Source: Schistosoma haematobium | Lineage: Eukaryota > Platyhelminthes > Trematoda > Strigeidida > Schistosomatidae | NCBI RefSeq assembly: GCF_000699445.3 | Contig: NC_067200.1 | Location: forward strand, 17,056,510 to 17,120,509 | Direction of reading: 5' to 3' | DNA length: 64,000 nucleotides | Part shown: piece after piece, positions 35,690 to 47,501 of the stretch | How positions within the stretch are numbered: position 1 is the first letter of the stretch | How the letters are laid out: each line of letters opens with the position of its first letter | Made by a program: the position numbers and the translations under genes | Notes under the pieces: generated by a model | What the model was told of the DNA's origin: nothing | The model's database searches: none | What the model saw: the letters and a program-made list of their open reading frames with translations, nothing else

Positions 35690-36690
35690 TCCCGACACAA
35701 ACATGCTTCCATAGAAGAGAGTCGTCCAAGTGACCGATGAGGACTTGTTGGTTGCAGGTTAGATAAGAGGGACCGTTTACTGCAAACGTGCGCAGACCAC
35801 AACCTGCTTCTGGCTAGCACTAACTACCGGCACAGTCATCGCCGACGTGCCGCCTCGCGTCCTCCCTCTGCATCTCAACCACGGACTCCGGTTGATCACA
35901 TCGCCATCAGCTACCGCTGCTTTCGCTTCGTTATACAGGACTGTCCTCTGGGATTGTCTATTGAAGAAGGGTGTGCCTGAGAAGTTTATTAACATTTTAT
36001 AAACCCGATATACAAACACATCAGCCGAAGTGAGGGCATACAACCACCTCTCTCCATTGTTCCATCCAAGCTTTGGGTTTAGATAGGGTTGCCCAATCTC
36101 ACCATTCCTCTCCAACTTTGCTTACAATGATGTTCTGGAAACGGCTCTGATGGATGTAGGGAATGGTGGCGTAGGTCTGTTGCCTGGAGAAATTCTCGAC
36201 CTTGAGTATGCAGGTGATATTATCTTACTGCGCAATTATACCCCAGCTATGCAACCTGCACTTTATCAGTTGACAATTAGTGTCTGTAGGTATGGTATGT
36301 GTTCTGCACCTTCCAAGTGCAAAGTACTTTGACAAGACTAGCAGGACCCTGTTTTTATTTATTTATTTGAACACAAATATTAGTACAAAGGAGCACCGAA
36401 TACCAGTCACAAGTCACTTGTTTGTGTGTAGGCTGTGATACTGTCGTCCCCGTGCATTATTTGTCGACGCTGGGACTGGTTGGAAAAAGGGGAGAGGTGG
36501 TCAGTGTATGATATGGTGTCGCGGTATGAAAGAAAGCTGTACAGGACTAGCTTTTCTTGGTCCATCACGACTCCCTGGTTGGGGTTCTAGAGATGGTGGC
36601 TTAGGACGTTAACCGATATAACTCAAAGTAGAGGCCAGTGGCGATCCTGCTATAATTTTCTTTTGCTTCATAAAAAATGGACGTAACCTC
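35690..36690 (+). mobile_element. RTE-like LINE with internal deletion
   Basis: Plus-strand reading: endonuclease end (DHNLLLASTNYRHSHRR near 35795, PRTPVDHIAISYR near 35880) joins directly to the RT palm (FASLYRTVLWDCLLKKGVPE near 35930), so the RT finger region is missing. Then come GCPISPFLSNF near 36090 and the catalytic box as YAGD instead of YADD near 36210. The C-terminal GQWRSCYNFLLL occurs near 36640. A piece at 36350-36405 is a reversed LINE tail (see 39815). Not functional. Confidence 0.7.
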
Positions 36691-37035
36691 TTTAACTAGA
36701 AGAATTTTTCTGGTTGTACTTCTGCTAACTGAACTGCTTTTCCCATTATTATTATTTCACTATCATAAACTAATTTATGTTCGTTATTGTTCTCCTTTTT
36801 TCTTATACGCAACTTACATTCTCTATCTCTCATTCTCATTGTTATTGTATGGCGCATATATATTTGGTGCCTCTTTGTACCAATATTAATATGTTCAAAG
36901 AAATAAATGTTGATCAAGGTGATCAGAGAACTGCAGGCCGTTAGAGTCCTCCCTGGACAGAACAATGTCATTTGAGTGTACTGTGTTAAATAGTGCGGCC
37001 TATGCTCCACAAGAGGTAACAGACGTAAGTAAAGT
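36691..37035 (+). repeat. LINE 3' ends
   Basis: Two tails in a row. TTTGTACCAATATTAATATGTTC near 36875 is shared with 39830-39855 and, reversed, 36365-36400. GCGGCCTATGCTCCACAAGAGG with CGTAAGTAAAGTAAG near 36995-37035 matches the 3' end of the RTE element at 2578-2625. Confidence 0.55.
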
Positions 37036-37740
37036 AAGAAGCGTCAATTAGTGGGTCTTCTAGTAGATCAACATTTAAAAAGTCAGGTAATTGGAGCCTT
37101 ATCTGTAAACAAATGTATACAATAAAGTTAAAAATGATGAAAAAACCGAACCCTGACATAAACCGCTTGAAGTTATCAATCCCGATAACGTTTCGCCATA
37201 AATTGACCAGCAGTGTTAGAGTAGAGAGCCTGTGCAAAGTTAATACATTTCTTTGGTGCTCCTTTCAATGACAGACAACCATAAAATTTATCGATGTACT
37301 GAGTTGAATACTACCTTGAGGTCAAGAAATATGCATATTGTTGGGATTCATTAGATATGTCTAACTCACAACCCAATAGAGGACAAAATTCTGGTCTGAG
37401 GATCCACATACGGGTTTGCAACCAGTCTAGTTTTCTCAAAATTGTTGTCCAGATTTCCAACTTTCAATCAACTGCCTGAATGAAAAATAATAAGTGTTTA
37501 CACCTATTTATGGACTAATACCTCCATATTGCATAGTTGTAAAATCTATGGAATGAGTATTGCATCAACCTCTTATTAGTCGGTTACAGCATAGAACCTG
37601 TGAACATGTACGTTGATTCAATTTGACATGCCCCATTAGCACAGAGAGAGGAAATTGTCAGGCCAAATCCCATAGTACAAGTAGTAACATTATTAGTGGT
37701 GATTTAGAAGACTAGGGATCGAGGTTACGAGTTAAGGAAA
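37036..37740. other. no gene recognised
   Basis: AT-rich sequence with no supported exon; open frames here show no family resemblance. Confidence 0.3.
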
Positions 37741-38160
37741 TAAAAGGACAAAAAACTTATGAGTTATTAAAAAGCTCAGGATTTCGGGGAAGACAAAGAA
37801 TGGATACACTTGAGCCATTGCAAACGATTTTGAGTCATGCCATTCAAAGCCTAACCACTGGTTATGATGGTCACACGGACCCCAACCAGGTGGCCTACTC
37901 CTACCAAAATGACTCAGTCCAATTTTCAGTGACTTTATGGACTAATCCCGTGTTGGTTTGCCTGACCCTTGCTCTCTTCCAGCCTGCTCATGCACCATAC
38001 AACATCACCCGTTGAGATAGGCCTTAGTCGGACATACATAACACATGTCTTAACCACTTCAACAGAAGCTTTGTATATTTAACTAGTACTCTATGCTTGA
38101 CCCAGACACTGCCTACTCCGTGATCCCAAAATACTAGGTCAAGGAATACAACTATTGTCG
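37741..38160 (-). repeat. dispersed repeat related to 222-330
   Basis: Read on the minus strand, CCACCTGGTTGGGGTCCG and the AACCAGTGGTTAGGCTTTGA that follows match the repeat near 225-290. The 71-codon plus frame through it is by chance. Confidence 0.5.
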
Positions 38161-38388
38161 GACGCCGACAGGTATGTTTACGTTCGAAAATTTGCCAAGC
38201 GGTGAATATTTAGTCTATACATCCATGTTAACGTTTGGAACCAGCCTTGTTCTATCAGGATTGTTATTCGCGAACCGTAGCGAAGCGTCGGATTACTATT
38301 GAAACTAGTTTAGATATTATAGTAGTCAGACTGAATTCTCTGTGATTGTCACAACATTTTATCGTTTAAAACAATTAGTCCCTTTGAT

Positions 38389-38717
38389 AAATTTCGATAA
38401 TGATATTAGAAGACGAAGATTATCAGAACTATGTGATATATTAGCGCAATACATTTCGAACAATCTGGTCACACATATACTTGTTAAGAGCATTTATATA
38501 TAAAAATAAAAGGTCAACTAGACAGGAAACGGGGTAAGAGGAGATCTTATCATTATCCTTATCTCCTCTTACCCCGTTTCCTGTCTAGTTGACCTTTTAT
38601 TTTTATATATAAATGCTCTTAACAAGTATATGTGTGACCAGATTGTTCGAAATGTATTGCGCTAATATATCACATAGTTCTGATAATCTTCGTCTTCTAA
38701 TATCATTATCGAAATTT
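38389..38717. repeat. perfect palindrome, 157-base arms, 15-base loop
   Basis: 38389-38545 is the exact reverse complement of 38561-38717 as far as I can compare by eye; the loop is CTTATCATTATCCTT. The arms show no coding sequence and no terminal motifs. The word TTTTATCGTTT is found both before the left arm (about 38357) and at the end of the right arm. Confidence 0.9.
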
Positions 38718-38718
38718 T

Positions 38719-39345
38719 ATCGTTTCTTATAAACTGGGACGACTAACGACCGAGACTGGTCAAAGTGTATTACATCCAGTTCCCAGATTTTAGCTGAAAT
38801 CTCAGTTCATTTAAGTGCTAAACCTGGAACACCATCCTTAAAAATCTGAGGTGTGAGTCCGTCAGGCCCTGCTGCTCTCCATCGCTGTATTTTCCCTATA
38901 TCACTTTCAGCCTCACTGAGAATCGGAAGACTCACACCATCCAGAATGAGTGATAAACTTTTATCGAGCCACTTCAACAATGGCTGATAGCAATGTGGTC
39001 TACTTATGTCCATCACTGAGTTGAATGTGGACGTCATCACGTCAGACAACGCTTCTCTTTACGTTTTGCCCAGAAATAGATGGTTATCTGGGCATAGTTG
39101 CAACAGGTGGTCACCATTATCTATTCGCTGAGCCGCAACACTATAAGATCTGCCTAAGTGCCTTTCCGTTTGGTTTAGTTTACCTACTTGAGCACTAAAA
39201 TTACCTGCCATTAGTACTAAATCAGAGCATCGGAAAGCTCATAAATCTCATCGTTAACTTCACCTAAGCTATAATCAGTGGGAGCGACGGCAGCGACAAT
39301 GAAAAGGCAACGACGTGTCTCTATCTTTTTGAGTTCTTACTCCCC
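38719..39345 (-). mobile_element. RTE-like LINE fragment
   Basis: Minus-strand reading from about 39240: MAGNFSAQVGKLNQTERHLG (endonuclease), LCPDNHLFLGKT, then DVMTSTFNSVMDISR and SDIGKIQRWRAAGPDGLTPQ (linker and first RT motif) to about 38807. It is of the same kind as the element at 35690-36690, truncated at the RT start where the palindrome begins. Confidence 0.65.
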
Positions 39346-39870
39346 CGTTTAGTTAGACATGCCCCAAAATGCCCTGGTACGACCGAGAGTGGGGAGAGTA
39401 GCTGCTCCCACTCGAAATGCTCTCACATGGCCACATGCATACAACCACTGTCAGGTAAACCCTACTCTGCCTTCGAGCGACGGTGTTGTTTACAAAATCG
39501 AGAGAACGAAAAGCGAATGCCCGGCGCTCTAACCTGGTTGGTGGATATAGAGGATCCACCTAGGGGAGTTGGAAAACCCCGACTCCAAACCAATGGTGTA
39601 CATGGACTCCAGGATCCTGAAGGAGCAAATGGCGTATGAACCAATTACGAGTCACCGGCTACCATGGGACTGCATCTCCTGACGTTGCTCTAGTCTTGCG
39701 GACTAGACCTTTAGGTCAAAGGCTTGAGGTCTGACTCCATAAGAAAAACAACCCGTTCAGTTTGGGCACCCGGGCAGTATCATAGCCCACACAAAAACCA
39801 TTGACTTGTGACTCGTATTCGATGCCCCTTTGTACCAATATTTATATGTTCAAATAAATAAATAAATGTA
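39346..39870 (+). repeat. dispersed repeat with A-rich LINE-type tail
   Basis: The stretch ends in TTTGTACCAATATTTATATG, TTC and (AAAT)n at 39831-39868, a tail also found at 36857-36905 and reversed at 36350-36405. That makes the block a retroposed repeat. The open frames in it on both strands are not conserved proteins. Confidence 0.5.
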
Positions 39871-40735
39871 ATGTACAATCTGATCAAACGAATGGAATTG
39901 CCCTAGAAATGAATCGTCTAATCGAGTGTACATATATAATTTATGTTTAGTTGGAAGCCAAATTATGTTACAGGAACGTGATGAGCAGTGTGGGTAAATC
40001 TGGAAAACAGACTAAAAGTGGAGCCGATGACTCACGACACCCTGGGAATGTATTTCAAATGTGTTTTGGTGTAATCCATGCGGCTAGAATTGGACACCAA
40101 GTTTTGAAATGAAATCAGACATTCATATCTCATTGTCATAACGGAGGCACCTAGCTGAGACTATCCTTCTTTCGAGACTTGTGTTGAAAATTCCTCAGGG
40201 TGTGAATTATTAAACATGAACTAACCTTACCTAGTTGGACAAAGTCAAGAAGTTGGTTTGCCGGAGAATATAATGGAAACACCTAGAATATTTAGGGGAG
40301 TATATTATCATTAATTTAGACTGCAAGTACATTACTTAGCCTAAATTCAGGCTATTCGGCGTAAATTAAGGCACCGATAGACTTCATTAGACGCTACTTC
40401 TTAGTAGATATCCAGAAACTTTCTCCGGAAACCAGTCACGAGTGTTAGGAAATTCTCAGATTTCTAGGGAGAACCTACGACCGAGGGGGTTCAATCGTAC
40501 TAGATACCCAGTAGAGATAAAGTAGACAATATGGCGTCAACTGAAGTATGACATCTGTGTTTGTCTAAGTAACGAGTAGTGTGTACGGCTGACGGGAAAC
40601 ATTAAGTGGGGTGATCGCAGTGTAGTGCACGTCTGTCTAGGAGCAAGTCTGATCTAGTCTCCAGTTTTTGAAAGATTTCTGTTTGGCCTAGAGGTACTCT
40701 ATGCGTCTAGAGAGTGAGGGAAGAAGAGTATTCCA
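39871..40735. other. no gene recognised
   Basis: No supported exon, RNA gene or known repeat. Confidence 0.3.
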
Positions 40736-40739
40736 GTCT

Positions 40740-40995
40740 TGCTATCTTGGGGAACTTTGGACTTTTACTCAATGTCATAAGAAATATAGTAGTTTTCCCC
40801 AAACTTTGGAAAAAACCCAAAATGTTATATGATTCCGAGAAAGGTTGTGAGCTTCTCTCAGACATTTCAGGAATTTTTCCCACATTCAGAGAGATTTCGA
40901 GGTTTTGTGCCATTATCCCAAAGTTTTCTATAGAGGTTTATCCTAAATTTACCCAGACCGGACAGAATTTCCCCCAAAATAGGGAGATCGGGATG
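40740..40995. repeat. G/A-rich fold repeat, copy of 12070-12290
   Basis: Words such as TTGGGGAACTTTGGAC, TTCCCCAAACTTTGG, CAGGAATTTTTCCC, GTGCCATTATCCCAAAGTTTTC and TTTCCCCCAAAATAGGGAG run in the same order as in the earlier copy. Non-coding. Confidence 0.55.
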
Positions 40996-41399
40996 AGGGG
41001 ATCTGAGAGTGGAAGAAGCGATAACAAAGGGAAACGACTCAGTAACCCTACAAAACGAACTTACAATGATTATTGGGAGTAACTAGTGAGAGAAAACATG
41101 ACAACTCAAATTTGGCGCAAGAGTTTACAACCTTGTTGAGGATCATATCTACTCTCCAATGCTTTCTTGATGAACAGGTATAGACCAATTGATTTCTTTG
41201 CTCTCTTATTATTGTTCCGACACAGCTCTGGGTCTTTGTAATTGCTCAAACGGCTCTAGTCTGACCACTCGACTGCACTGATTCTGACCACTTCAGTAGG
41301 TCTTTGTGGGTTTTTATATCATGTAATTTGAGTTAGGTTTCTAGATACCATCGGCTATCACGTAACGCATAAGACTACAAAGCCTTTGGAAGTAGCAGC

Positions 41400-42330
41400 C
41401 TTACAGTTACTCGTAGTTTTCAGTCCGCTGATTATTATAACTCCTAGACTTTTATAATCTATTACTTTAGGTAACACAACTCCAAATATTGTGTAGTATT
41501 ATGGATCGTTGACATGCACCGCTACACTCTTGTTAGATTTTATTCCTAAAGGCCATCTAATCACCCATCCAGCCATTGAATTTAAGTCATTCTGTAATAT
41601 TATTCTATCTGATATACTGTGTAGAGGCCTAAAAATTTCTGTCATCTGCAAACAGTAGAACAAATGACTTTCCTACAGTTTATAGATCATTTACACAAAA
41701 TAAAAAACGAAGACGGTTGATAGTTTTACTTTGAGGAACGCCGAATTCCATAGGTTGACGAGTTGATCGAACCCTATTTATCCATACCATTTGTCTATCA
41801 CCAAGGAAATCACTTATATGGTATATGATTTCATAATGGATCCCGAAAATCTCCAGTTTTTAATTAAGACCAGGGTGAGATACTTTACCAAAGGCATTAC
41901 TCAGCTCAATCGAAGTAGCACCTACCAGAATACTTATGTCCTACACCGCGGCCAAATGTTTTTATGTAACAAGCAAATTCGTCAAACATGAATGACCTTT
42001 ACTAAAACCATGTTATTTCTCAACCAAAAGATTATTCTCGGTTACATAGTTCGGGATAACCATCCGAATAATCTTTTCTATTAGCGTACCAACTAAACTG
42101 GTTAGACTTGCAGGTCCATGATCGCCAAATAAATCGTTGTGACCACTGGACTTGCCTGGTTTTAGATGCTTAAGTGTTCGTAAAATAGGTCTCTTCCTCA
42201 TAATCACGTGATCCATCGAAAAGCCAGAATATTCTGATGAAGCTTTGGCTTTTGCGACATCCTTGCGATTAGTAACTTATGTTCTTGTAGTAAAAGTGAT
42301 GGGATCCTATTACTTTTCTGAATTTGCCTC
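41400..42330 (-). mobile_element. CR1-like LINE remnant
   Basis: Minus-strand reading: TLKHLKPGKSSGHNDLFG near 42175, then SLVGTLIEKIIRMVIPNYV, HGFSKGHSCLTNLLVT near 41995, PMEFGVPQ near 41745 and the catalytic LLFADD near 41655. Frames change and stops are frequent. Decayed reverse transcriptase of the CR1 group. Confidence 0.7.
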
Positions 42331-42780
42331 TTCACGAACAAGAACAACCATTAAGGACAATTTTCACAATCTCTTACTATTTGTTTTTGATAAAGGAGTC
42401 TAACCTTGCTTATCAACACTCTGCATCCGTCTCTGATCTCGCAATAAGTAGACCTCAACAGTCCAGAGCTTAAAGAGACAAACATATTACATTGCTCTTT
42501 CTACATCTGGGAGTTTTTTCACCTTTTTAGTTATCTATGGTGGGCAGTCATTAAGTCTACGTGTTACTAAGCATAGTATAAACGAAACGTAACTAAGCTT
42601 AGTGTAACTTTAAATGCGGACAATGCCTCTTCGGTCGATGAGCTAGCGTTTACTGACCAGTCCAATATTGGAGTGTACTCCTGTGTGGCTATTTTTTTCT
42701 CTTTTATTTTTATTGATTCCGTAAATTTAAAGATCCTACTTGGAAAGCATACTGTAAGTAAACTAATGTTGTAACTTATT
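42331..42780. other. no gene recognised
   Basis: Spacer between two oppositely oriented LINE remnants. Confidence 0.3.
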
Positions 42781-42784
42781 GACC

Positions 42785-43900
42785 ATGTCTGTGAAAATGG
42801 CGTGTACCTGCCCTGGCAGAAATATAAACAGACTTCAGTAAGTTGAAGTTGATAACCACCCACTGCCATGGATTAGGTCTTTTTACGAACAGATACCAAA
42901 TATCCAGTATTAACTGTACAACAACTACACCTGGACCAATAACCAGTGATTTTGTGCGGAGTAGTGTATTGGATCCACTGCATTTTACGATCTACATTAA
43001 CAATATATACAGATGCTTCAACATTGATAAGACCTTCCTTTAGACTGATGACTGACAAGTCGTCTATAAAACTAACATTTGCAATTTACGTAGTACTATG
43101 CAAATAATTCATCGTGAACTCAACAAGGTGGACGACTGGTGTGAGCTCTGGAGCTTAGAACTCAACACAGAGAAATGTGGTTGGCTATGTATTGAAGGTA
43201 AATCCGTTAGAATTAAAATAACACTTGACAAGAACACTACCCAAACTCATATTAGTAAGTGACAGGTGTACATTACACAGACTTATTTTCTCGGAACATA
43301 TCCCCACCAAAGTATCTAAAATGCGGAAATAGCTTGGCTCCATTCTTTGTGACTTCTTCCAAAATGAGTTAGAAATCATTCTTTACAATATATGTGTGAG
43401 ACCTATCGTTGAATACTGTCCGCTCTTATTTTCCAACTTACGCCAATCTGATATTATGAAGATGAAAGTAATACAATGCGATTTTACTCATCACGTACAT
43501 AAAATTAGTTCAGTCATTGACTATCACTCCCAGTTCCATTTCCTAAGAATTGAATCCGTCTAAAAAGGCTTAGGTTCACTTAATATACTCCCATCTCACT
43601 ACACTTGTAATATAGCTCCTACCCAAGGCCTACACATAAACGACTTTGAGATAAAGTATCTACAGTGGAAACTGAAAAATACGAAACAACAACTGTGGGA
43701 AAATTCCTGCTCGTCAAGTATTCATTAATGTGGAACAGTGTCCCCTCCAAAATACTCATGGCATTTCAGTTACATACATTGATGAATCCCTCGTTTGCAC
43801 TGAACTCTTAGCACGCACGAACACATTTGCGTCCTACTCAGATATCATTGGGCCTCTACATGCCTAAATCACTCCATACCCTGATATTCGTTTTCTTTTT
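42785..43900 (+). mobile_element. CR1-like LINE remnant
   Basis: Plus-strand pieces: SSVLDPLHFTIYINNIYRCF near 42960 (family GSVLGPLLF), NLRSTMQIIHRELNKVDDW near 43085, LWSLELNTEKCGWLC, a thumb segment near 43260-43440 and the tail up to LARTNTFASYSDIIG near 43810. The 5' part shares GTGTACCTGCC..GGCAGAAATATA with 57630-57650. Many frameshifts. Confidence 0.7.
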
Positions 43901-44269
43901 CGTTGAAGTAGTGTCAGTTAAAAATCTGCCGTCATATGTCCTTTGTTTTCACTTGAATTAGAGCAGCGACTTACTGGACATATCTATGCTCCTCAACCGT
44001 AACCGACCATAACAGACGTTCACTGCTATCCCAAAGGATGGCCAAGTAAACTTCAGAATTTCTTACCTACTACCAATAGTCTTACATTCAAGGGGCCTGG
44101 CACAACATCATTGGGATAGAATGGGAAAACACACCACATACGCCGAGTTGATGTGAACCCTCCTTGTCTATTTTTAAACAGTTAACTAGTTTTATGCTCG
44201 TTTTGTTGGCTTACGGATTTCAATTGCTCTGGAATAAACTGGAATACCGGTAGGTGTCAGTCATATAAT

Positions 44270-44615
44270 GATGAATTCTTGGCAACCATTAACATGCCCT
44301 GTTGGTTGAAGATGCCACATGTATTCGGAGTTTGACAACGCCTTAACCAGTAACACCTAATATGAAGCGTACCCACCAAGTAAAATCAAAAGACAGAAGA
44401 GAGGAGGTTCGAAGATATATTTGATAGGCTATCAATATATCGCGGATCGTCTGATCTAATCTGGCTAGCGATTGCAGGGGTTGTTGAGCACGGCGTTCCC
44501 ACTCGTGATCTAGTGCGGATGCATGACCGAGTGCCTCCAGCTAGGCGAGTCCATTAAAACTAATATGGTCAGCATCCGATGTCGAAAACTGACACAGCTA
44601 TTTATTTTGAGGAAT
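44270..44615 (+). repeat. dispersed repeat, pair with 58255-58562
   Basis: Shared in order: TTTGACAACGCCTTAACCAG, AGGTTCGAAGATATATTTGA, GTTGAGCACGGCGTTCCC, CATGACCGAGTGCC, TCCATTAAAACTAATATGGT and the end ACAGCTATTTATTTTGAGGA. The second copy is diverged. No function is seen. Confidence 0.6.
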
Positions 44616-44624
44616 AATTCACCA

Positions 44625-46430
44625 CTACATTGTCACTGTGGGTTCGCACCGCAACAAAAGGCGGTAATTTACCTGATCTAGTGTTTAGTAGAGATGTCGT
44701 CTCACAGCCTGTAGAAGTATACAATGAATTTGAAAGCAATGGCCATGAAATATTAGTTTATGTTCTCCCAAATTATCTCTCTTATAATCGACACATACAA
44801 AATACCCGTCAATATAGAGACTATAAGCATGCATACTGGGACCCTAATGCGCTCAATGGTTACATTCTCGGACTGTGACAACGTTTTCTTATTTTATAGA
44901 CTCGTGGACGCCATCTACACATTCTATCTGACTGTTAAATCTTGTCTAGATTCCTGTGCACCTTTTAAAATGTACGTGTCCAATGAACCTTGTGAATTAT
45001 ATCTACCATCTAAATGTTGTAATAAATTAAGACTGTGATGATTGGGATTATTTGAATTGTTGTACAAACTACGAATCCCAGAAACAACGCAATTTAACCG
45101 TGAAGTACTAGTTGAGCACGAACGAATGTTTTGTGTTTGGAATTCGAAATCAGACACTCATCAAGTACAAAGGAACCATTCGTTCGTACAAACACCACAG
45201 ACAGCTACAGAAACGTTAAGTCAAACAATTTCACAGCAGTTGCACAAATAACAATATTTTTTAACCGAACTAAAGAGAAGCATAAGTTAAAAGCCATTAA
45301 TTAAGGGCTGGTTGCGCTTAATACTAGCTCAGAATTGCAAAACTTAATTTTCCTTTTAAATACACGCGTTAAAGCAACCCAAAATGTTAGTATACCATGC
45401 ATCTTGAATAATAGCACTTTTATAAACGATCCTAAAACTATAGCAGACTTTGTCGGAGGTATTTTTGCGAACGGTAAAAAATTCCTTAATTGCACGTTTT
45501 CAAGAGTCATGTGCGTAGCTAGTATCTCAGTAAAATCTATCTCATGCTTGAAAATTAGTAATGCCGTAAATACCCCCAAGTATTCGAGAGGTCATGGAGT
45601 AGACTGGATTTTATCCATTCTCTATAAATATTAGCATCCAGATATTCCACTTAATTTAAAGCTGTTTACTCTCTCTATGGAGGCAGGTACAACCCTACTA
45701 TTGGAAAACCGCGTATATCATACCACGTTACAGTTATGGAGATATAACTGTAGAATCCAAACTACGGTTTGGTTTGAAGAATAGCCTCTCTAGTAGATTA
45801 GACACGCGCCCTTGCTCGTCAAAATTAAAACAAGTAATCGGGTAAATAGCAGTTTTAAACAAATATTACCACCCGGCTATTCAACCAATAATTGTTCAAC
45901 CAATCGAATCAGTCACAAAGAATGAACTCCATTCTATCCTGGCTGGGTAGAACACACACAAACGGAGGAGCAAATCAATATGGCTGCCGCCAAGAACAAG
46001 TTCCGAGTAAAACGACATAGATGTGGTTCGGGAAGAAACACAAAAACTCAATGAAGTCGTAATAAAAGTAAAAACTATAATAAAATAAAAATATTAACAA
46101 TTCGAATGTAATAAAAAAACTAACAGTGTACAACTAAGGGGATCAATAGGAACAAAGTGCAAGTATATACATGGAGGGATTTTCATACACACAAAACATT
46201 CAAGACGGATCTTACAACGACTGACATGAATAATTATGGGCCTATAAATATTACTCCAGTTATCTTCAGAACTATAGACAAAATTGTTAGTGACAAAGTC
46301 TCCAACTACATACTCGCTGAAAAATTTTTCAGTTGTTCTGTAGTGTGGCGTCGAGTCATTGTTGACAATGATCACCACCACAAGACGTTTGAGTACCAGA
46401 TACCAGGAGGCCATCGGAGGTTGTAGCGAG
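44625..46430 (+). mobile_element. CR1-like LINE remnant (endonuclease end to RT start)
   Basis: Plus-strand pieces: GGNLPDLVFSRDVVSQPVEV near 44660 (endonuclease end), NTRQYRDYKHAYWD, SCAPFKMYVSNEPCELYLPS near 44965, LYKLRIPETTQFNREVLVEH near 45060 and RTIDKIVSDKVSNYILAEKF near 46270 (first RT motif). The middle block matches 54840-55000 and, reversed, 63430-63540. Decayed. Confidence 0.65.
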
Positions 46431-46846
46431 ATATATTTGTTGGCATTCTTGTGATATCGAAAGAATACCGAGATCGTGCCAAAGGAGTACAAGTGTGTAT
46501 ACTTAGCGCAACCGAATTCGTTCAAGGTCACAATAAAAAAAAAGAATGTTTGTGTTTTGATACAGTTAAACAAACAAGTACGGTAAAACAATGCCGGGTA
46601 AAATTGGTTAAAATAATAACTGTTTCCATTAAACCAGTCGAGCTCTCCTGATAAAAGTAGGCTACTACAATTCTCAGCATGGATTTCTGAAAGTTGATCT
46701 TGTATGATATATCATGTGATGATTCCCAACAAAAGAAGCTTATAAACGGTATGTCGATACACTAGTTTAATAATAATATACCAAGAAAATTAATAGTAAA
46801 AACCCTAAGTGTCCGTCTGTTAATAAAACCAAGGTAACAAAATATA
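46431..46846. other. no gene recognised; left flank of LTR array
   Basis: AT-rich sequence ending at the GTTAG target-site copy. Confidence 0.3.
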
Positions 46847-46851
46847 GTTAG
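46847..46851. other. target-site duplication GTTAG, left
   Basis: GTTAG directly precedes the first LTR and is repeated directly after the last LTR at 52381-52385. One pair surrounds the whole four-LTR array. Confidence 0.85.
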
Positions 46852-47428
46852 TGTTATGACCTTGCGTCTCCCAATTATTTTGTTTTTGCTAAAATCCCCG
46901 TCGCCAATTGTTATGACTTTGTATGTCTGGTTTTTCTATCGCACGACTTATCTACCAATCCGAATACGACTTATACGAATCTTCACACTAGGCCAACCAA
47001 TGACGTTTAACCGGTGTGGGCAGTTAGTGTCCTTATTGGTCCTATGTCCTACGAGCCCTTCCACTTGAGTCCAGAACAAGATACCAGCTTCCGAATCAGA
47101 GCAGATCGTTTATTTCAGGCATACTTGGTTTATATATCAATCACACAGACCGCAACGTACCATAAAATAGGAAATAATATTTGTACACAAATAAGCCCAG
47201 AAAGTGGCTGTGAATGTGGGAGGCAGTAGTTAATAAACTGAACATAACTTAAGAACCGTAAATCGTACAATAATAAATTATAGGCCAAAATAAAGCTTGT
47301 CATAAGAGGGATATAAATATACATAGTGTAATTGTTGAGTAGTTATACAATAAGAATATTTATAGAATATTAGTCCATGAATAGTCCTCGGAAGTTACCT
47401 GTAATTTAATCTCCACTCGGATATAACA
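46852..47428 (-). repeat. LTR 1 of the tandem array
   Basis: 577 bases, TGTTATGACC to GGATATAACA on the plus strand. On the minus strand this is the outer 3' LTR. It contains a second PBS-like word 57 bases inside its edge. Confidence 0.9.
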
Positions 47429-47501
47429 CCTCCCCTTTTTTTTGAAAATTCCAACTTTAGATTCTGATTAAAAAAAAGAATCATATGTGACTTTAAATTC
47501 C

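Noticed and set aside
36677..36889. 70-codon hydrophobic plus frame that looks like a membrane protein
   Set aside because: It lies in T-rich LINE 3' sequence; hydrophobicity follows from base composition.
47014..47229. Plus-strand 71-codon frame repeated in every LTR
   Set aside because: It recurs only because the LTR recurs, is antisense to the element and has no recognisable protein features.
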